Of a stretch of 64,000 nt of DNA, positions 1-10,290 are shown piece after piece. The notes beneath the pieces were generated by a model. That model was given only the letters and a program-made list of their open reading frames with translations. It was not told the origin of the DNA and did not search any database. The stretch lies in the NCBI RefSeq assembly GCF_945859685.1, contig NC_079148.1:45209946-45273945 (forward strand). Reading direction: 5' to 3'. Positions within the stretch are counted from its first letter, which is position 1, and each line of letters begins with the position of its first letter. The position numbers were made by a program, and so were the translations under genes. The DNA is from Eupeodes corollae. Lineage: Eukaryota; Arthropoda; Insecta; Diptera; Syrphidae.

Positions 1-290
1 TCTTGACCCTTTAACCCATTTTTGCCGCCTCTGCCTCAATACTCCCAAAAGCCCCATTGACATCAAGCTGAGTTCTTCCAATTATGTCAGTGTCATCAGC
101 AGATGTCAGTTATTGGACAGACTTTTGAAAGATAGTGCCTCTAGTGTTGACGTGTGAGCTCTGCACTGTTCTTTAAGAACGGTGTTAAAAAAATCGCATC
201 ACATCGAAAGGATCTCTTAAGTTGCTTCCAACCTTTATGGTCATCCTGCACAAGCTCTATACAGCTCGTCCCTGTAGATGCTGTCATATG
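1..290 (-). mobile_element. LINE-A fragment (reverse transcriptase part), cut by window edge
   Basis: This stretch matches the minus-strand LINE-A copy at about 42,880-43,250 nearly base for base, with several short internal deletions. It covers the reverse transcriptase region around the downstream part of the domain. No frame stays open, so it is a dead fragment. It runs off the left edge of the window, so its true length is unknown. The match ends near 290, where AT-rich DNA begins. Confidence 0.8.
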
Positions 291-2934
291 GAAATTTTAA
301 CCTTAAATTGTACGATATTTTTTAAAGGTACACAAGACCAATCATCAGATTTAAATGTCAAATCTTGTGATCAGTATCAAATTGAAATGTCATACAAATG
401 TCTTCAAATTTGGCAAATTTTGTTAAAACTTTTAAGTAAGAACTGAAGAACCATTCGCTGTCTAAGCGGATCATATTCACAACCCCTATAATATTCCATA
501 ATGTTGGGATTAAAAATCAATCTTCCAAATGTCATCGGTTTTAATTCGTTGTAATAATTTTTTATTTTTTTGTAACTCCCTTAAGAAGCCCTATGATCAA
601 GCCTCGGATTCTGTTATCCTATTTTTTTATTGCATCCTACCCTATGAGTGTAGCTATACCTATGCACATACTTACATTGAATAAATCAAATTCTTAACAT
701 TCTCAACTTAATAAAATTAAAAGTAGGGAGAATATTTTTTCCCTTTATTTCCTCATAAAATTGAAAAACTTTTTTATTTCAAAATATAACATTATACTGT
801 ATTTTATTTTCATATGAGTTTGGTCGATGATAAAAGGAAACAAAAAAAGACTGAGCTAGGATCATCCTTCTTTATACTTACATGTTGCCGGTACATAATG
901 CAATTTTCAAGAAATTACACTCTCTTCATGCAGTAAAAAATACATATACTACATGCGCATACATACATACATCCAAATTTATAGATATAAAGTCTGCAAG
1001 ATTCAAGTTATTTATGCTCAATCATGTTTGGTGCAACACCTCTGTCATAACGGAAGAACATCTTGAAAGCATCTTTACTTTACACCAAGTATGTACTGTA
1101 TAGTGTCTTCATATATGTATCTACAGACACCAAGTTGGCTATACATTTTATTATATTGCATGAACAACAACAACAACAACTCAAGACGATACCATCTTTC
1201 ACCTTTTTTTGTGTCCTTATATTATTTTCTATCTAATATGCAATTGGTTTCACAGCTTCGTATCTATAGACTAGCACCAGTTCCAGGAGGGGTTATAGTA
1301 TCGTATCCTACCTTCTGATGGTCTAGCTCCTGCTGCTCTATCGGGTGTATATTCGAATGGTTATGGGTTAGGTAGAGGTACCTTATAACTATACTGCACA
1401 TTGTCGTGTGATACGCGATACGTATCTTTTATACTCATAGAACTCCTATCTATAGGACGCACAGGACAATGAACAGTAACTGCTAACAAATTACATTCTA
1501 CATGTTTGAGTGAGGATAGAAAGAGTATAAGGTATAGAAAGAGTGGAAAAGAGAAACGAGAAGAAAAGAAGAATGATGGTGAAATTATATCCTTCCTTAT
1601 AGCACAGGTTGATGGTTGGTCTTGCAGGTTGCTGCTTTAACGAAACATGGTAACTCACAGCAGACGACAGACCATCATCAGCTAGGTATGTCCTGGAAAT
1701 TTCATCTGGCCGTTCTCAACCCACCAATCCCCCTTCCCCTCGCCCTCAGGGAAGTTTCAGGCTTTATGTATTTTCTTTACAAATATTAATTTTAATAAAA
1801 AGTTCAACATTTACCTAAAGGGATGTTAGAGTACCTATACAAACCCAACCTATACATAAATAGAAATACGCAGAAAGCAGAGAGTAGAGTAGAAGAGGGA
1901 AGTTTTTTTATTTTGTACCGATATACCACCGAGCTAAAGGGTAGGTATTTAGGTATGAAATAAAAAATTAAGGTTCTTCTATGTTGGTTGGATAAGGTTA
2001 GTCGAAAAGCACTTTGTTATCCTGATTTTGTGGATTTATTTTCGGTATTTGTATATTTCTTTCTTTTCTATCTTCAATCAGACTGACACAGAGATTAGGA
2101 TTTTAAAGTATTTAACACGAGGAAAAAAACAACAACATTGAAACCCTCTTTTAACAAAATAAAAGACACAAGGGCAAAGTCAGGTTATGGATTTTAACTT
2201 TTACAAAAGGAATGTCCATCTTTATTGTGGTGGTGTTGGTTTATAATATGCCTAATGTGGAAGGGGTTTAGTGAAATATACCGACCTACTTTCGGTAAGG
2301 AAAATAAATTATTATTTATAACCCACCGAATAATTCAGCTTTGAAAAAATTTAATAATTTAAGTCATTACATGAAAATTCTTAAGCCCATCAAACATATA
2401 ACCATCTTCTATGTTGTTCCGCCATTTTGAAAAATATTTCAAGAAATTAATTGTACGGTGAAGAGGTTTGTTTTTATGTTTTTTTTTTCTAAAGGAATAA
2501 GAAATTTAATGTGAGGTTTATGAACCTATTCCACTTCCTATCTTCTGTTTTATGTCATAATTTTATTTTGTAATTTTGAAGAAGCTAATAAAAACTAGGC
2601 AACTTATATAAAGGAAGTTCTAACCAAAAATGACAATAGAACATTCGCTTGTCAAAAGGAATTAAAGTAGAAGATAAAACGGCACTGATGGTGCTCTGTG
2701 AAGACGAACGTTGAGTCGTCAGTTGGTTATCATAAAACTCTTTGACAATAACTTCCATAAAAACTTTTATCACGGTTCTCAATTATAAAAGTTGACTAAA
2801 ATTTAAAATAAATCTCTTAGCCGAGGATTATAAGGTATTCACCGCAAAAAAAACTTTGGACAAAGCTGCACTTTGGTGAAAAGATTCACTTAAACGGCCC
2901 TAATATTCCCTACGAATTGTTTTTATTTTACTTT
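291..2934. other. AT-rich DNA with no recognised gene
   Basis: Mostly low-complexity AT-rich sequence with short ACAT repeats near 959-972 and a CAA run near 1163-1180. The part from about 1,260 to 1,760 is less AT-rich and looks unique within the window; it contains the possible short exon listed separately. The open frames here are short and show no family I recognise. Confidence 0.6.
1628..1685 (+). other. Possible short internal exon (58 bp)
   Basis: A 58-bp segment lies between a plausible splice acceptor (TCTTGCAG, ending 1627) and a good donor (GTATGT, starting 1686). Only one of the three frames is open across it, giving 19 codons beginning VAALTKHGNS and leaving one base at the donor. 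The local sequence is less AT-rich than its surroundings. I do not recognise the peptide, and a segment this short can arise by chance, so this is a pointer rather than a gene call. Confidence 0.2.
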
Positions 2935-2937
2935 TTT

Positions 2938-4490
2938 GAACTTCCCAAAGGAAATTTATTGTTATGGGTCCGATTTGTCAAATTGAAAATTTTGACATTT
3001 ATCGATATTTTAGGGTCCCTAAGGTCGATCGGTTTTTTCATGGTCCAAAGCTCAAGAACTAGAAAAGATATCGACTTCAAATAAATTTTGTTGCACAGAT
3101 AATAATGCAGAAAGATGCAGAAAGGGCTCTCAAGAAAATTGCGTGGGTGGTTTTTTTAACATAGCAGTTTAAAAAAAGTGAACATTTTAGTTAACCCTAA
3201 ATATCTCACAAACCAATAACCCTAGAGACTTTAATTAAATTTTATATTATATATCTTAACGTGATACCAAATAAATATATTTTTAGAAAAAAATCTAATT
3301 AACGGATTTTTGTATAAATACAAAAACCTGAAAAAAATATTTATCACCTCCAAAATTGTATACACAAAAATTGATTTTATCTACAAAATAATTTTGTGCA
3401 ACGATGAATAACGTTTTTGACAATCAACAGTTTTTTATAGAAAATAAAACCTAAAAAAACATAACACAAAGTTGGCAAAAATTGATTTTCGACACAAATA
3501 TCTTTTCATAAATTTGAGTATGCCTTCTCACTTATTTTATCTTATAAGAAATATTGTTTTCAAAAATAACTCAAAATTTTGGACTCAAATGTTATGTTAT
3601 CATGTTGTCAATAACATTTTGAAAATAAAGTTACAGTTTTTTAACAAAAATTTAAAAACCTACAAAAAAAATTAACAAAAGTTAGTAAAAATTGATTTTC
3701 GACTCAATTATCTTTTCAAAAATTAAAAATATTTTCTTCAAACTAATTTTATCTTATAAGAAATATCGTTTTGAACATTCCGCAAAACTTTGAGAAAAAT
3801 TGAATTGACAGTTTTTTAACAAAAAATAAAAACTTGAAAAAATTAATAAGTCGGTAAAAATTGATTCTCAACTCAAATATCCTTTCAAAAATGTAAGATC
3901 TCAAACTAATTGTATTTTATAAAAAATACTGCTTTCAACATTCGGACAAATTTTGAGAAAAATCGAATTGACAGTTTTTTTTTTTTAAAAATAAAAACCT
4001 AAACAAAAAAAATTAAAAATGTTGGTAAAAAATTTGATTTTTGACTCAAATATCTTTCCAAAACTTTGAGCTATAGGCTTTAAACTACTTTTAATTTAAA
4101 AAAAAAATATTGTTGTCAATATTCAGTAAAATTTTGAGAAAAATGGAATTGACAGTTTTTTACAAAAAATAAAAACTTAAAAAAAAAACAATACTTAAAA
4201 TTGGTAAAAATTAACTTTCGACTTTTCAAAACTGTCTTCAAACTTTTTTTATTTTACAGAAAATAATGTTTTTGATATTCAGTAGTTTTTTCATACAAAA
4301 AAAAAATCTACAAAAAATAGTACTCAAATTTGGTAAAAATTGATGTTCGGTTCTTGATATCTCTAAAATTAATTTCATTCATCCAATTCATAAAAATTTA
4401 AGAAATGCTACTTAAATAGCGGCTTTTTTAACACAGCACAAAAACCTAGCAAGACAAATCAACAGACGGAATGGGAAGTTATCTTTTTTT
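2938..4490 (+). repeat. Dispersed repeat D, copy 1 (longest)
   Basis: An A/T-rich non-coding repeat starting with AACTTCCCAAAGGAAATTT and ending near a GGAATGGGAAGTTATC segment. Inside it a degenerate unit recurs: the landmark TTGGtAAAAATTGATTTTCGAC is seen at about 3472, 3682, 3851, 4022, 4201 and 4330, each followed by a TATCTTTTCAAAA segment and a GACAGTTTTTT segment, at spacings of 129-210 bp. The first third contains looser versions of the same pattern (AAGATATCGACTTCAAAT near 3065, CTAGAGACTTTAATTAAAT near 3225). No protein is encoded. Related copies lie at about 11.5, 28.8, 37.8, 49.6, 54.0, 55.7 and 56.4 kb. Confidence 0.8.
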
Positions 4491-4517
4491 CTCTTTTTTT
4501 TATAATTAGCGAGCACT

Positions 4518-4530
4518 AAAAGGGTTTTGC
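4518..4530. repeat. Left target-site duplication of SINE copy 1
   Basis: AAAAGGGTTTTGC here matches AAAAGGATTTTGC at 6147-6159, 12 of 13 bases. The pair brackets the SINE plus the mariner that later landed in its tail, which dates the SINE insertion before the mariner. Confidence 0.75.
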
Positions 4531-4841
4531 TGTACCCGTTATGATGGTTAGTGCGTTGGACTGTCATGCAAGGGGTCTTGGGTTCAATCCCTGCCAGTGC
4601 CACCTTAATTTTAAAAAAATTAATTTTCACGGGTACTGCCTCTTTCAAGAAATTAACAAATCTTTCTAGAGTAATTCTTGTCATGAAAAAGGTCTTCCTC
4701 AAATAAGCCGTTCGGATTCGGGCTAAAATTGTAGGTCCCTTCCATTCCTGACAACAGTACTCGCACACAGGAATGGTTGAGAGTTGTAAGTCACTAGGCC
4801 CTGCTTCACAACGGACTGTTGCGCCACCCAACTTATTTATA
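4531..4841 (+). mobile_element. tRNA-derived SINE, copy 1
   Basis: The head resembles a tRNA. A box-A-like TGGTTAGTGCG is at 4545-4555, a box-B-like GGTTCAATCC at 4581-4590, and between them is a seven-base loop CTGTCAT whose middle triplet GTC would read as an aspartate anticodon. An unrelated body follows, ending in CACCCAACTTATTTA, an ATTT-rich tail. Three other copies in the window share the body and the tail (17712-18007, 23210-23467, 38143-38407). SINEs of this kind are transcribed by RNA polymerase III and copied by the enzyme of a partner LINE; the partner cannot be named from this window. A mariner sits in the tail at a TA, and the tail end and target duplication resume at 6146. Confidence 0.85.
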
Positions 4842-6145
4842 AAGGGTGATTTTTTTGAGGTTAGGATTTTCATGCATTAGTATTTGACAGATCACGAGGG
4901 ATTTCAGACATGGTGTCAAAGAGAAAGATGCTCAGTATGCTTTGACATTTCATCATGAATAGACTTACTAACGAGCAACGCTTGCAAATCATTGAATTTT
5001 ATTACCAAAATCAGTGTTCGGTTCGAAATGTGTTTCGCGCTTTACGTCCGATTTATGGTCTACATAATCGACCAAGTGAGCAAACAATTAATGCGATTGT
5101 GACCAAGTTTCGCACTCAGTTTACTTTATTGGACATTAAACCAGCCACACGAATGCGTACAGTGCGTACAGAAGAGAATATTGCGTCTGTTTCTGAGAGT
5201 GTTGCTGAAGACCGTGAAATGTCGATTCGTCGCCGTTCGCAGCAATTGGGTTTGTGTTATTCGACCACGTGGAGGATTTTACGCAAAGATCTTGGTGTAA
5301 AACCGTATAAAATACAGTTCGTGCAAGAACTGAAGCCGAACAATCTGCCACAACGTCGAATTTTCAGTGAATGGGCCCTAGAAAAGTTGGCAGAAAATCC
5401 GCTTTTTTATCGACAAATTTTGTTCAGCGATGAGGCTCATTTCTGGTTGAATGGCTACGTAAATAAGCAAAATTGCCGCATTTGGAGTGAAGAGCAACCA
5501 GAAGCCGTTCAAGAACTGCCCATGCATCCCGAAAAATGCACTGTTTGGTGTGGTTTGTACGCTGGTGGAATCATTGGACCGTATTTTTTCAAAGATGCTG
5601 TTGGACGCAACGTTACGGTGAATGGCGATCGCTATCGTTCAATGCTAACAAACTTTTTGTTGCCAAAAATGGAAGAACTGAACTTGGTTGACATGTGGTT
5701 TCAACAAGATGGCGCTACATGCCACACAGCTCGCGATTCTATGGCCATTTTGAGGGAAAACTTCGGAGAACAATTCATCTCAAGGAATGGACCAGTAAGT
5801 TGGCCACCAAGATCATGCGATTTGACGCCTTTAGACTATTTTTTGTGGGGCTACGTCAAGTCTAAAGTCTTCACAAATAAGCCAGCAACTTTTCCAGCTT
5901 TGGAAAACAACATTTCCGAAGAAATTCGGGCTATTCCCGCCAAAATGCTCGAAAATGTTACCCAAAATTGGACTTTCCGAATGGACCACCTAAGACGCAG
6001 CCGCGGTCAACATTTAAATGAAATTATCTTCAAAAAGTAAATGTCATGGACCAATCTAACGTTTCAAATAAAGAATCGATGAGATTTTGCAAATTTTACG
6101 CGTTTTTTTTTTTTAAAGTTCTCAAGCTCTTAAAAAATCACCGTT
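4842..6145 (+). mobile_element. Complete DD41D Tc1/mariner-superfamily transposon
   Basis: A 1,304-bp element flanked by TA on both sides (4840-4841 and 6146-6147), the target duplication of this superfamily. The left end reads AAGGGTGATTTTTTTGAGG; the inverted right end reads AACGGTGATTTTTTAAGAG, matching 13 of the first 14 bases and then drifting with small indels. It encloses one uninterrupted transposase gene. It is inserted in the A/T tail of a SINE and so is the youngest layer in this stack. The spacing of catalytic residues resembles the rosa-type DD41D group described from fruit flies; I have not compared sequences with that element. Confidence 0.9.
4955..6040 (+). CDS. DD41D mariner-type transposase, apparently intact
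   Basis: A 361-residue protein, about the usual length for this superfamily. It should bind the element's inverted ends and catalyse cut-and-paste transposition at TA sites. Residues 5-55 (NEQRLQIIEFYYQNQ and on) look like a first helix-turn-helix, and residues about 89-112 (SIRRRSQQLGLCYSTTWRIL) like a second. The catalytic residues are D159 in LFSDEAHFW, D252 in WFQQDGATCH and D294 in TPLDYFLWGY, with 92 and 41 residues between them, hence DD41D. I aligned the third aspartate by analogy with the APSDY motif of classical mariners. The start is the first ATG in frame, 113 bp inside the left end, and the stop is TAA. No stop or frameshift breaks it, unlike every other transposase trace in the window. 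Many databases label such proteins Tc3- or mariner-like. Whether it is active cannot be told from one copy. Confidence 0.93.
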   Translation: MNRLTNEQRLQIIEFYYQNQCSVRNVFRALRPIYGLHNRPSEQTINAIVTKFRTQFTLLDIKPATRMRTVRTEENIASVSESVAEDREMSIRRRSQQLGLCYSTTWRILRKDLGVKPYKIQFVQELKPNNLPQRRIFSEWALEKLAENPLFYRQILFSDEAHFWLNGYVNKQNCRIWSEEQPEAVQELPMHPEKCTVWCGLYAGGIIGPYFFKDAVGRNVTVNGDRYRSMLTNFLLPKMEELNLVDMWFQQDGATCHTARDSMAILRENFGEQFISRNGPVSWPPRSCDLTPLDYFLWGYVKSKVFTNKPATFPALENNISEEIRAIPAKMLENVTQNWTFRMDHLRRSRGQHLNEIIFKK

Positions 6146-6164
6146 TAAAAGGATTTTGCATACC

Positions 6165-6329
6165 TTTAATTTGCCGAAAAAATAGTATGAACATTAGGAA
6201 AAGAGGGAAGGGTTGGGTAGGAGGTGTCGGTGTACATTGATTTTAAATTTCTGAAAATTGCAATGGTAGGGAAAAATAGAATGTGGCGTATAGTACGGCT
6301 AAAAAATGAATCTCTGTACTTCATGGTAC
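6165..6329 (-). mobile_element. LINE-B copy 3, 3' part (left of LINE-C insertion)
   Basis: This matches the 3' end of the LINE-B copies at 15,040-15,200 and 46,590-46,740, including the coding end and the complement of GTACGGCTAAARAAYGAATCT. It is interrupted at 6329 by LINE-C and resumes at 8776. The left limit is approximate because the similarity fades toward the SINE target duplication. The reading frame is broken. Confidence 0.8.
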
Positions 6330-6791
6330 AACAACATTGATATTACACCTGTCTTAACAGTAGTTGATGAATTATCTTTTATATCACCGCTTGTTGTTGT
6401 TGTAGGTGACTTTAACTGCAACATATTAAATGATTCTTTTCTTGTCAACAATATGAGTACCTTAAATCTCTTTCCTGTTATCACTTCATCACCCACCCAT
6501 TTCACTTCTCACAGTAGAACCCTTCTTGATATATTTTTTGTGAGTCATATTTATAAAGTTCTCAAGTTTAATCAAATATCAGTTCCTGCCTTTTCGCGTC
6601 ACGACCTAATTCATTTGACATTTCAATGTGATCCATTGATTTCGAGCAAAACTATAAGATCTCGCGACTTCAAACGAGTGAATACGAAACAATTAGAAGA
6701 TGATTTAAAACGAATTGAATGGTTTCGAGTTTATGAAATGCCTTTTGTCGACGATCAAGTTTTTTTCATTCAAGAGAATATAAGAAACTGA
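6330..6791 (+). pseudogene. LINE-C endonuclease remnant (C-terminal half)
   Basis: The frame reads PVLTVVDELSF, then VVVVGDFNCNIL (the GDFN motif of APE endonucleases), SRTLLDIFFVS, and FSRHDLIHLTF near residue 107, where the catalytic histidine motif is expected; many relatives have SDH here. This domain nicks the target DNA to prime reverse transcription. The first ATG at 6306 lies outside the element, in the LINE-B flank, so it is not a true start. The frame ends at a stop at 6789-6791 and the N-terminal half of the domain is missing through 5' truncation. Confidence 0.8.
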
Positions 6792-6904
6792 TCACAAAAA
6801 CGGTAGTAACAAAAAATTCTTCGTGGTTTAACACGCACATTAAAAATCTTATATATGAAAGCGACCAGGCCTATAAACGTTGGAAACGTTTTCGACTAAA
6901 TATT

Positions 6905-7975
6905 TTGTATATTGAATTTAAACGATTGAGAAACAAAGTTACAGCTGAAATACGAAATGCAAAAAAAAAATATTTCGCACCAAAGTTAGATCCTTCACAA
7001 GCGGGTAGAAACCTTTGGAAAAACTTACGTGAAATTAGCATTGGCAAGCAAAAAAACATGAACTATGATGATGTTGACTGTGATGAGCTCAATAAAAAGT
7101 TTTTGTCGCTTTCAAAATCTGAATTAAATGAAGAAACATCTTTTGCTTCATTTGAGAATGCGCCTTTTTCATTTCCTTGTTTTAGTTTCTCGCAGGTAAC
7201 TGAAGCTGACATCTTAGAGAGTTGCATTAATATAAAATCAAACTCTATTGGAATAGATGAAATTCATCCAGTCTTTGTTAAAGCGATACTAACCTACATT
7301 TTAAGATACTTATCACATCTTTACAATACAATATTAATGTCGAATGTTTTTCCACCAGCTTGGAAACAAGCAAAAATTATTCCAATTCCAAAAAACGAAC
7401 GTGAGTTTCAACCAACTGCGATTTTACCTTTTCTTTCCAAGGTTTGAGAGAGAATTATGAATGGTCAGATAAGGAATTACCTAACTGAGAACAATCTGCT
7501 TTGTGTTAACCAATCTGGCTTTCATCCTAAGCACAGCTCCACCACAACTTTCATTAACGTTGTAGAAAACATCAGACAAGCTGTTGACAGCGACAATGTC
7601 ACCTTTTTAGTTCTCCTTGATTTTTCAAAGGCATTTGATACGGTCAATCATAAAATACTGTTTAGTAAACTAACAAATCAATTTAATTTTTCTACTTCTT
7701 CAGGAAGTCTAGTTCATTCTTATATGCATTTACGATCTCAGGCAGTTATTGAAAACTCTTCTGCTTCAGAACTTCTTATGGTTAAAAGAGGGGTTCCGCA
7801 GGGTTCAATATTAGGACCACTATTCTTCTCTAAATTGGATATGTATGCTGTTGATGTTCAAATAAGTAAAAGTTTTCCTTTAGGATTGGTTGAAACGCTG
7901 CCGTTGAAGTCAACGAAGACCTTGCCAGTATTTTTTCTTGGTCAGAGAAAAATGGACTTTGTCTCAATCCAGTAA
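6905..7975 (+). pseudogene. LINE-C reverse transcriptase, broken
   Basis: Two frames carry the reverse transcriptase that would copy the element RNA. The first (6905-7447) contains the linker and the early block NSIGIDEIHPVFVKA and WKQAKIIPIPK, and ends at a stop just after LPFLSKV. The second (7457-7975) has VLLDFSKAFDTVNH (motif A aspartate) and KRGVPQGSILGPLFF (motif B), then an internal deletion. The catalytic box at about 7844 reads YAVD instead of YADD, so the first metal-binding aspartate is lost to a GAT-to-GTT-type change. The element therefore cannot encode an active enzyme. Confidence 0.85.
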
Positions 7976-8059
7976 AATAAAAATGTTTGGTAATTTCAAG
8001 AAAAGCCATCAACACGTCTTATTTTCCCGTGATAATTTTAAATAATAAACAAATTGAGT

Positions 8060-8530
8060 TTGTCGATTCAGCCAAAAACTTAGGTTCAATGTTTACAAAA
8101 ACGCTTTCTTGGAATTATCACATAAGATTGACAATATTGTGACTATGAGCATAAGCGCAAACTTATCGTTGCTTACAACAGTATTGCCAGATACATTTTT
8201 GGATTAAAAAGATACGATCGAGTTTCTAATTTCTCAAGGTCTATCTATGGCCTTACTCTTGAAAACCTTTTCAAGTTTAGATCACTTGTAATGCTTAATA
8301 ATGTTATACAAACGCGCCAACCACCTTACCTTTATGATAGGATACGTTACTCACATTCTACTAGAACATGAAATATTGTACCCATACGTTACACGTTCTT
8401 AGTATCAGAACGCCAATTTTTCACAGCTGCGATTGGTCTGTGGAACTGTCTTCCTCGATCTTGAAGAATGATAAACTGTACTAAGCTCTTTCGAATTAAA
8501 ATTGAGGAACATTTGCAAACCTTAAGGTAG
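8060..8530 (+). pseudogene. LINE-C reverse transcriptase C-terminal region, decayed
   Basis: In shifting frames the sequence reads segments such as NSIARYIFGLKRYDRV, LENLFKFRSLVMLNNV, RQPPYLYDRIRYSHST and AAIGLWNCLPRS, the conserved C-terminal region of LINE proteins of this type. Several stops and frameshifts occur, one of them in a deletion around 8115. A 3' untranslated stretch of about 240 bp follows, ending at the target duplication. Confidence 0.7.
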
Positions 8531-8775
8531 TGATGATTTGAGTCCTTATTATTTTATTTTATGTTAGCTATAAAGTATTATTTTTTGATTTTTATTTTGT
8601 ATTAATTTAAATTAAACTTTTTTTTTAAACTGTTCACACATACATACAATTTAATTTAATTTTCATTTTGAAAATTCACAAACAAATACACACCACTAAT
8701 AATTAAGTTTATACTATTTTAAAAGATAATGTATCTTACAGTATAACCTGTTCAATAAAATATATGAATATGAAT

Positions 8776-9190
8776 ATGGTACGGCCGAAGTTGGGCTCAA
8801 GGCCAAACTGATGGGCATTCATAGAAGCGCGGATATTACGGTAAAAATTTTTATTGGGAGTAATGCAACGGGCTATTTCACTAGAGCATAGAACGTTAAA
8901 ATAACGTTTAAAAAGATTCAGACAAGAAACTTTGCGTTGATATTCGAGTGACGAACTCGAGTTGATGATGTTAACATCACCAATCATTGTAAAAGCTCTT
9001 CTTTGAATACTGTCGAAGAGTTAAGTTACTGGAGCACCAGCCCAGAGATGAGAGTTATATTCAATTTTCGGACGTATAAAGGTTTTGTAGATTGTAGCCA
9101 GATCAGAAGAGGGAACAATTTCTTGCAAAGTCTCTAAAAACCTAAACAGGATTTGTTCCACTGTTCGGTGAGATGAAAAATAAGATCACC
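8776..9190 (-). mobile_element. LINE-B copy 3, continuation right of LINE-C
   Basis: The LINE-B copy resumes after LINE-C. On the minus strand it gives EPNFGR, NAHQFGLEPN, and YFNVLCSSEIARCITP, matching the C-terminal region of the better copies. Near 9145 the alignment jumps to an earlier part of the reverse transcriptase (the complement of TTGTTCCACTGTTCGGTGA), so about 600 bp have been lost. The copy is broken and fades out near 9190. Confidence 0.8.
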
Positions 9191-9583
9191 GAACCGTTAA
9201 GACTTAAGCTAAGTTCATGCTTATGAGCAAAAACTTGTTTACATAAAGATCCATACTCATAACCAACTTTGTTACATAAGACCGTTTAGAACTAGATTTA
9301 AATGAAAGACTAAACCTTTAATTGCCTTGTATTTGTACACAAATAAAGTGTACAATTTATTTTCTGTAACTTAAAGAAGTGTTATTTTTTTGAAATTTCG
9401 ATTTGCATATTTCCCCCCACTATAACCAACGAACTTCTGCAGTTAATCACCATATTGACTTGACTCTATATTCAGAGCATAATTGGAAGTGAGTAATTAA
9501 CGGAATTTTTCGAGTTGTACAGCAAATTAAGCATAAATTCCAATCCAATCTAAAGAGCACTCCAAAAAGGATACTTTGTGGTG

Positions 9584-9649
9584 ATGCTTGGTTTTGTGGC
9601 GCGGTGTTGCACACTACTGGTTGCTGTGTTTGTAGCCTATGGCGTGTGA
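9584..9649 (+). other. Short ORF of signal-peptide type (21 codons)
   Basis: The peptide MLGFVARCCTLLVAVFVAYG is a hydrophobic run with a basic residue near its start, as in a signal peptide, followed by V and a stop. It may be a chance ORF, or the start of a coding exon if GTGTGA at 9644 were used as a weak donor. There is no independent support for either, and no promoter is evident directly upstream. Confidence 0.15.
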
Positions 9650-10266
9650 AATTACATGCAATTCAATGCATTTCAAATCGTTTTAAACTGACTTACTATA
9701 CACTATACACCGAGAAGCTTTCATTCATTGTGTAAGAAATACTTTAGCAACATACACAGACTCACTAAAAAGGATTCAGATTCATGGTAGATAGAAATAT
9801 ACACTATTTCGCATCCAGGTCCAGTCCAGGATATCTCGCGACTGCGTTGTAAAAGAAAAGGAAGAGCTCTTTAATTGTCTTTTGCACAAAACTACACTAT
9901 ACCCCTTCTCTGAAGCCTCTCTTCGTCCATCACTATCCCCTGTTTAAGTTGTTGCTGGGTGAATGCGGTTGGATGAGTGGGCATGCCACACCAACCTTCT
10001 ACCCCCGACCCCCGTCCCGAACGACTTGCAACGCCGCACCGGCTTTTCATATCTACCGTGATGTGTAATGATGATGGTAATGTTGCTCCTTGTAATGAAT
10101 AAATTGCTGAAATAATATTGAAATTCCAAATGAAGAGACCGGATAATGAATAAATATTTTTCGGAATCATAATTTCCTGTGTGAATATGTAAGTGAGTTG
10201 TTTCTTCTTTTATTTTTTCCTTATATAGGTTGAGTTCATATAAATATACATAGTATATAGGTTTTA

Positions 10267-10290
10267 TAGGTAGGTAGGTAGGTAGGTAGG
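10267..10290 (+). repeat. Microsatellite (TAGG)6
   Basis: Six perfect TAGG units. No function is implied. Confidence 0.95.

Larger units (their letters stand above)
6330..8775 (+). mobile_element. LINE-C, 5'-truncated non-LTR retrotransposon inserted in LINE-B
   Basis: A 2,446-bp insertion bracketed by the 7-bp direct repeat ATGGTAC (6323-6329 and 8776-8782). It begins inside an APE-type endonuclease domain, runs through a reverse transcriptase, and ends with a conserved C-terminal region and a 3' tail with TATGAA-like repeats (about 8760-8775). 5' truncation and a short tail repeat are normal for LINE insertion by target-primed reverse transcription. The microsatellite-like tail and the C-terminal region with a WNCLPRS motif suggest the CR1/L2/Jockey side of the LINE tree; the exact clade is uncertain. 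Confidence 0.85.

Noticed and set aside
2938..4490. CRISPR array or satellite centromere
   Set aside because: Units are too long, too diverged and too few, without spacers; dispersed copies with fixed ends argue against a plain satellite.
4545..4595. tRNA-Asp gene
   Set aside because: Promoter boxes and anticodon-like loop are present, but the stems do not pair as a tRNA and the body continues as a SINE with copies elsewhere.
4412..4873. 153-codon minus-strand ORF
   Set aside because: It spans the end of repeat D and the reversed SINE; the frame is a by-product of the SINE sequence.
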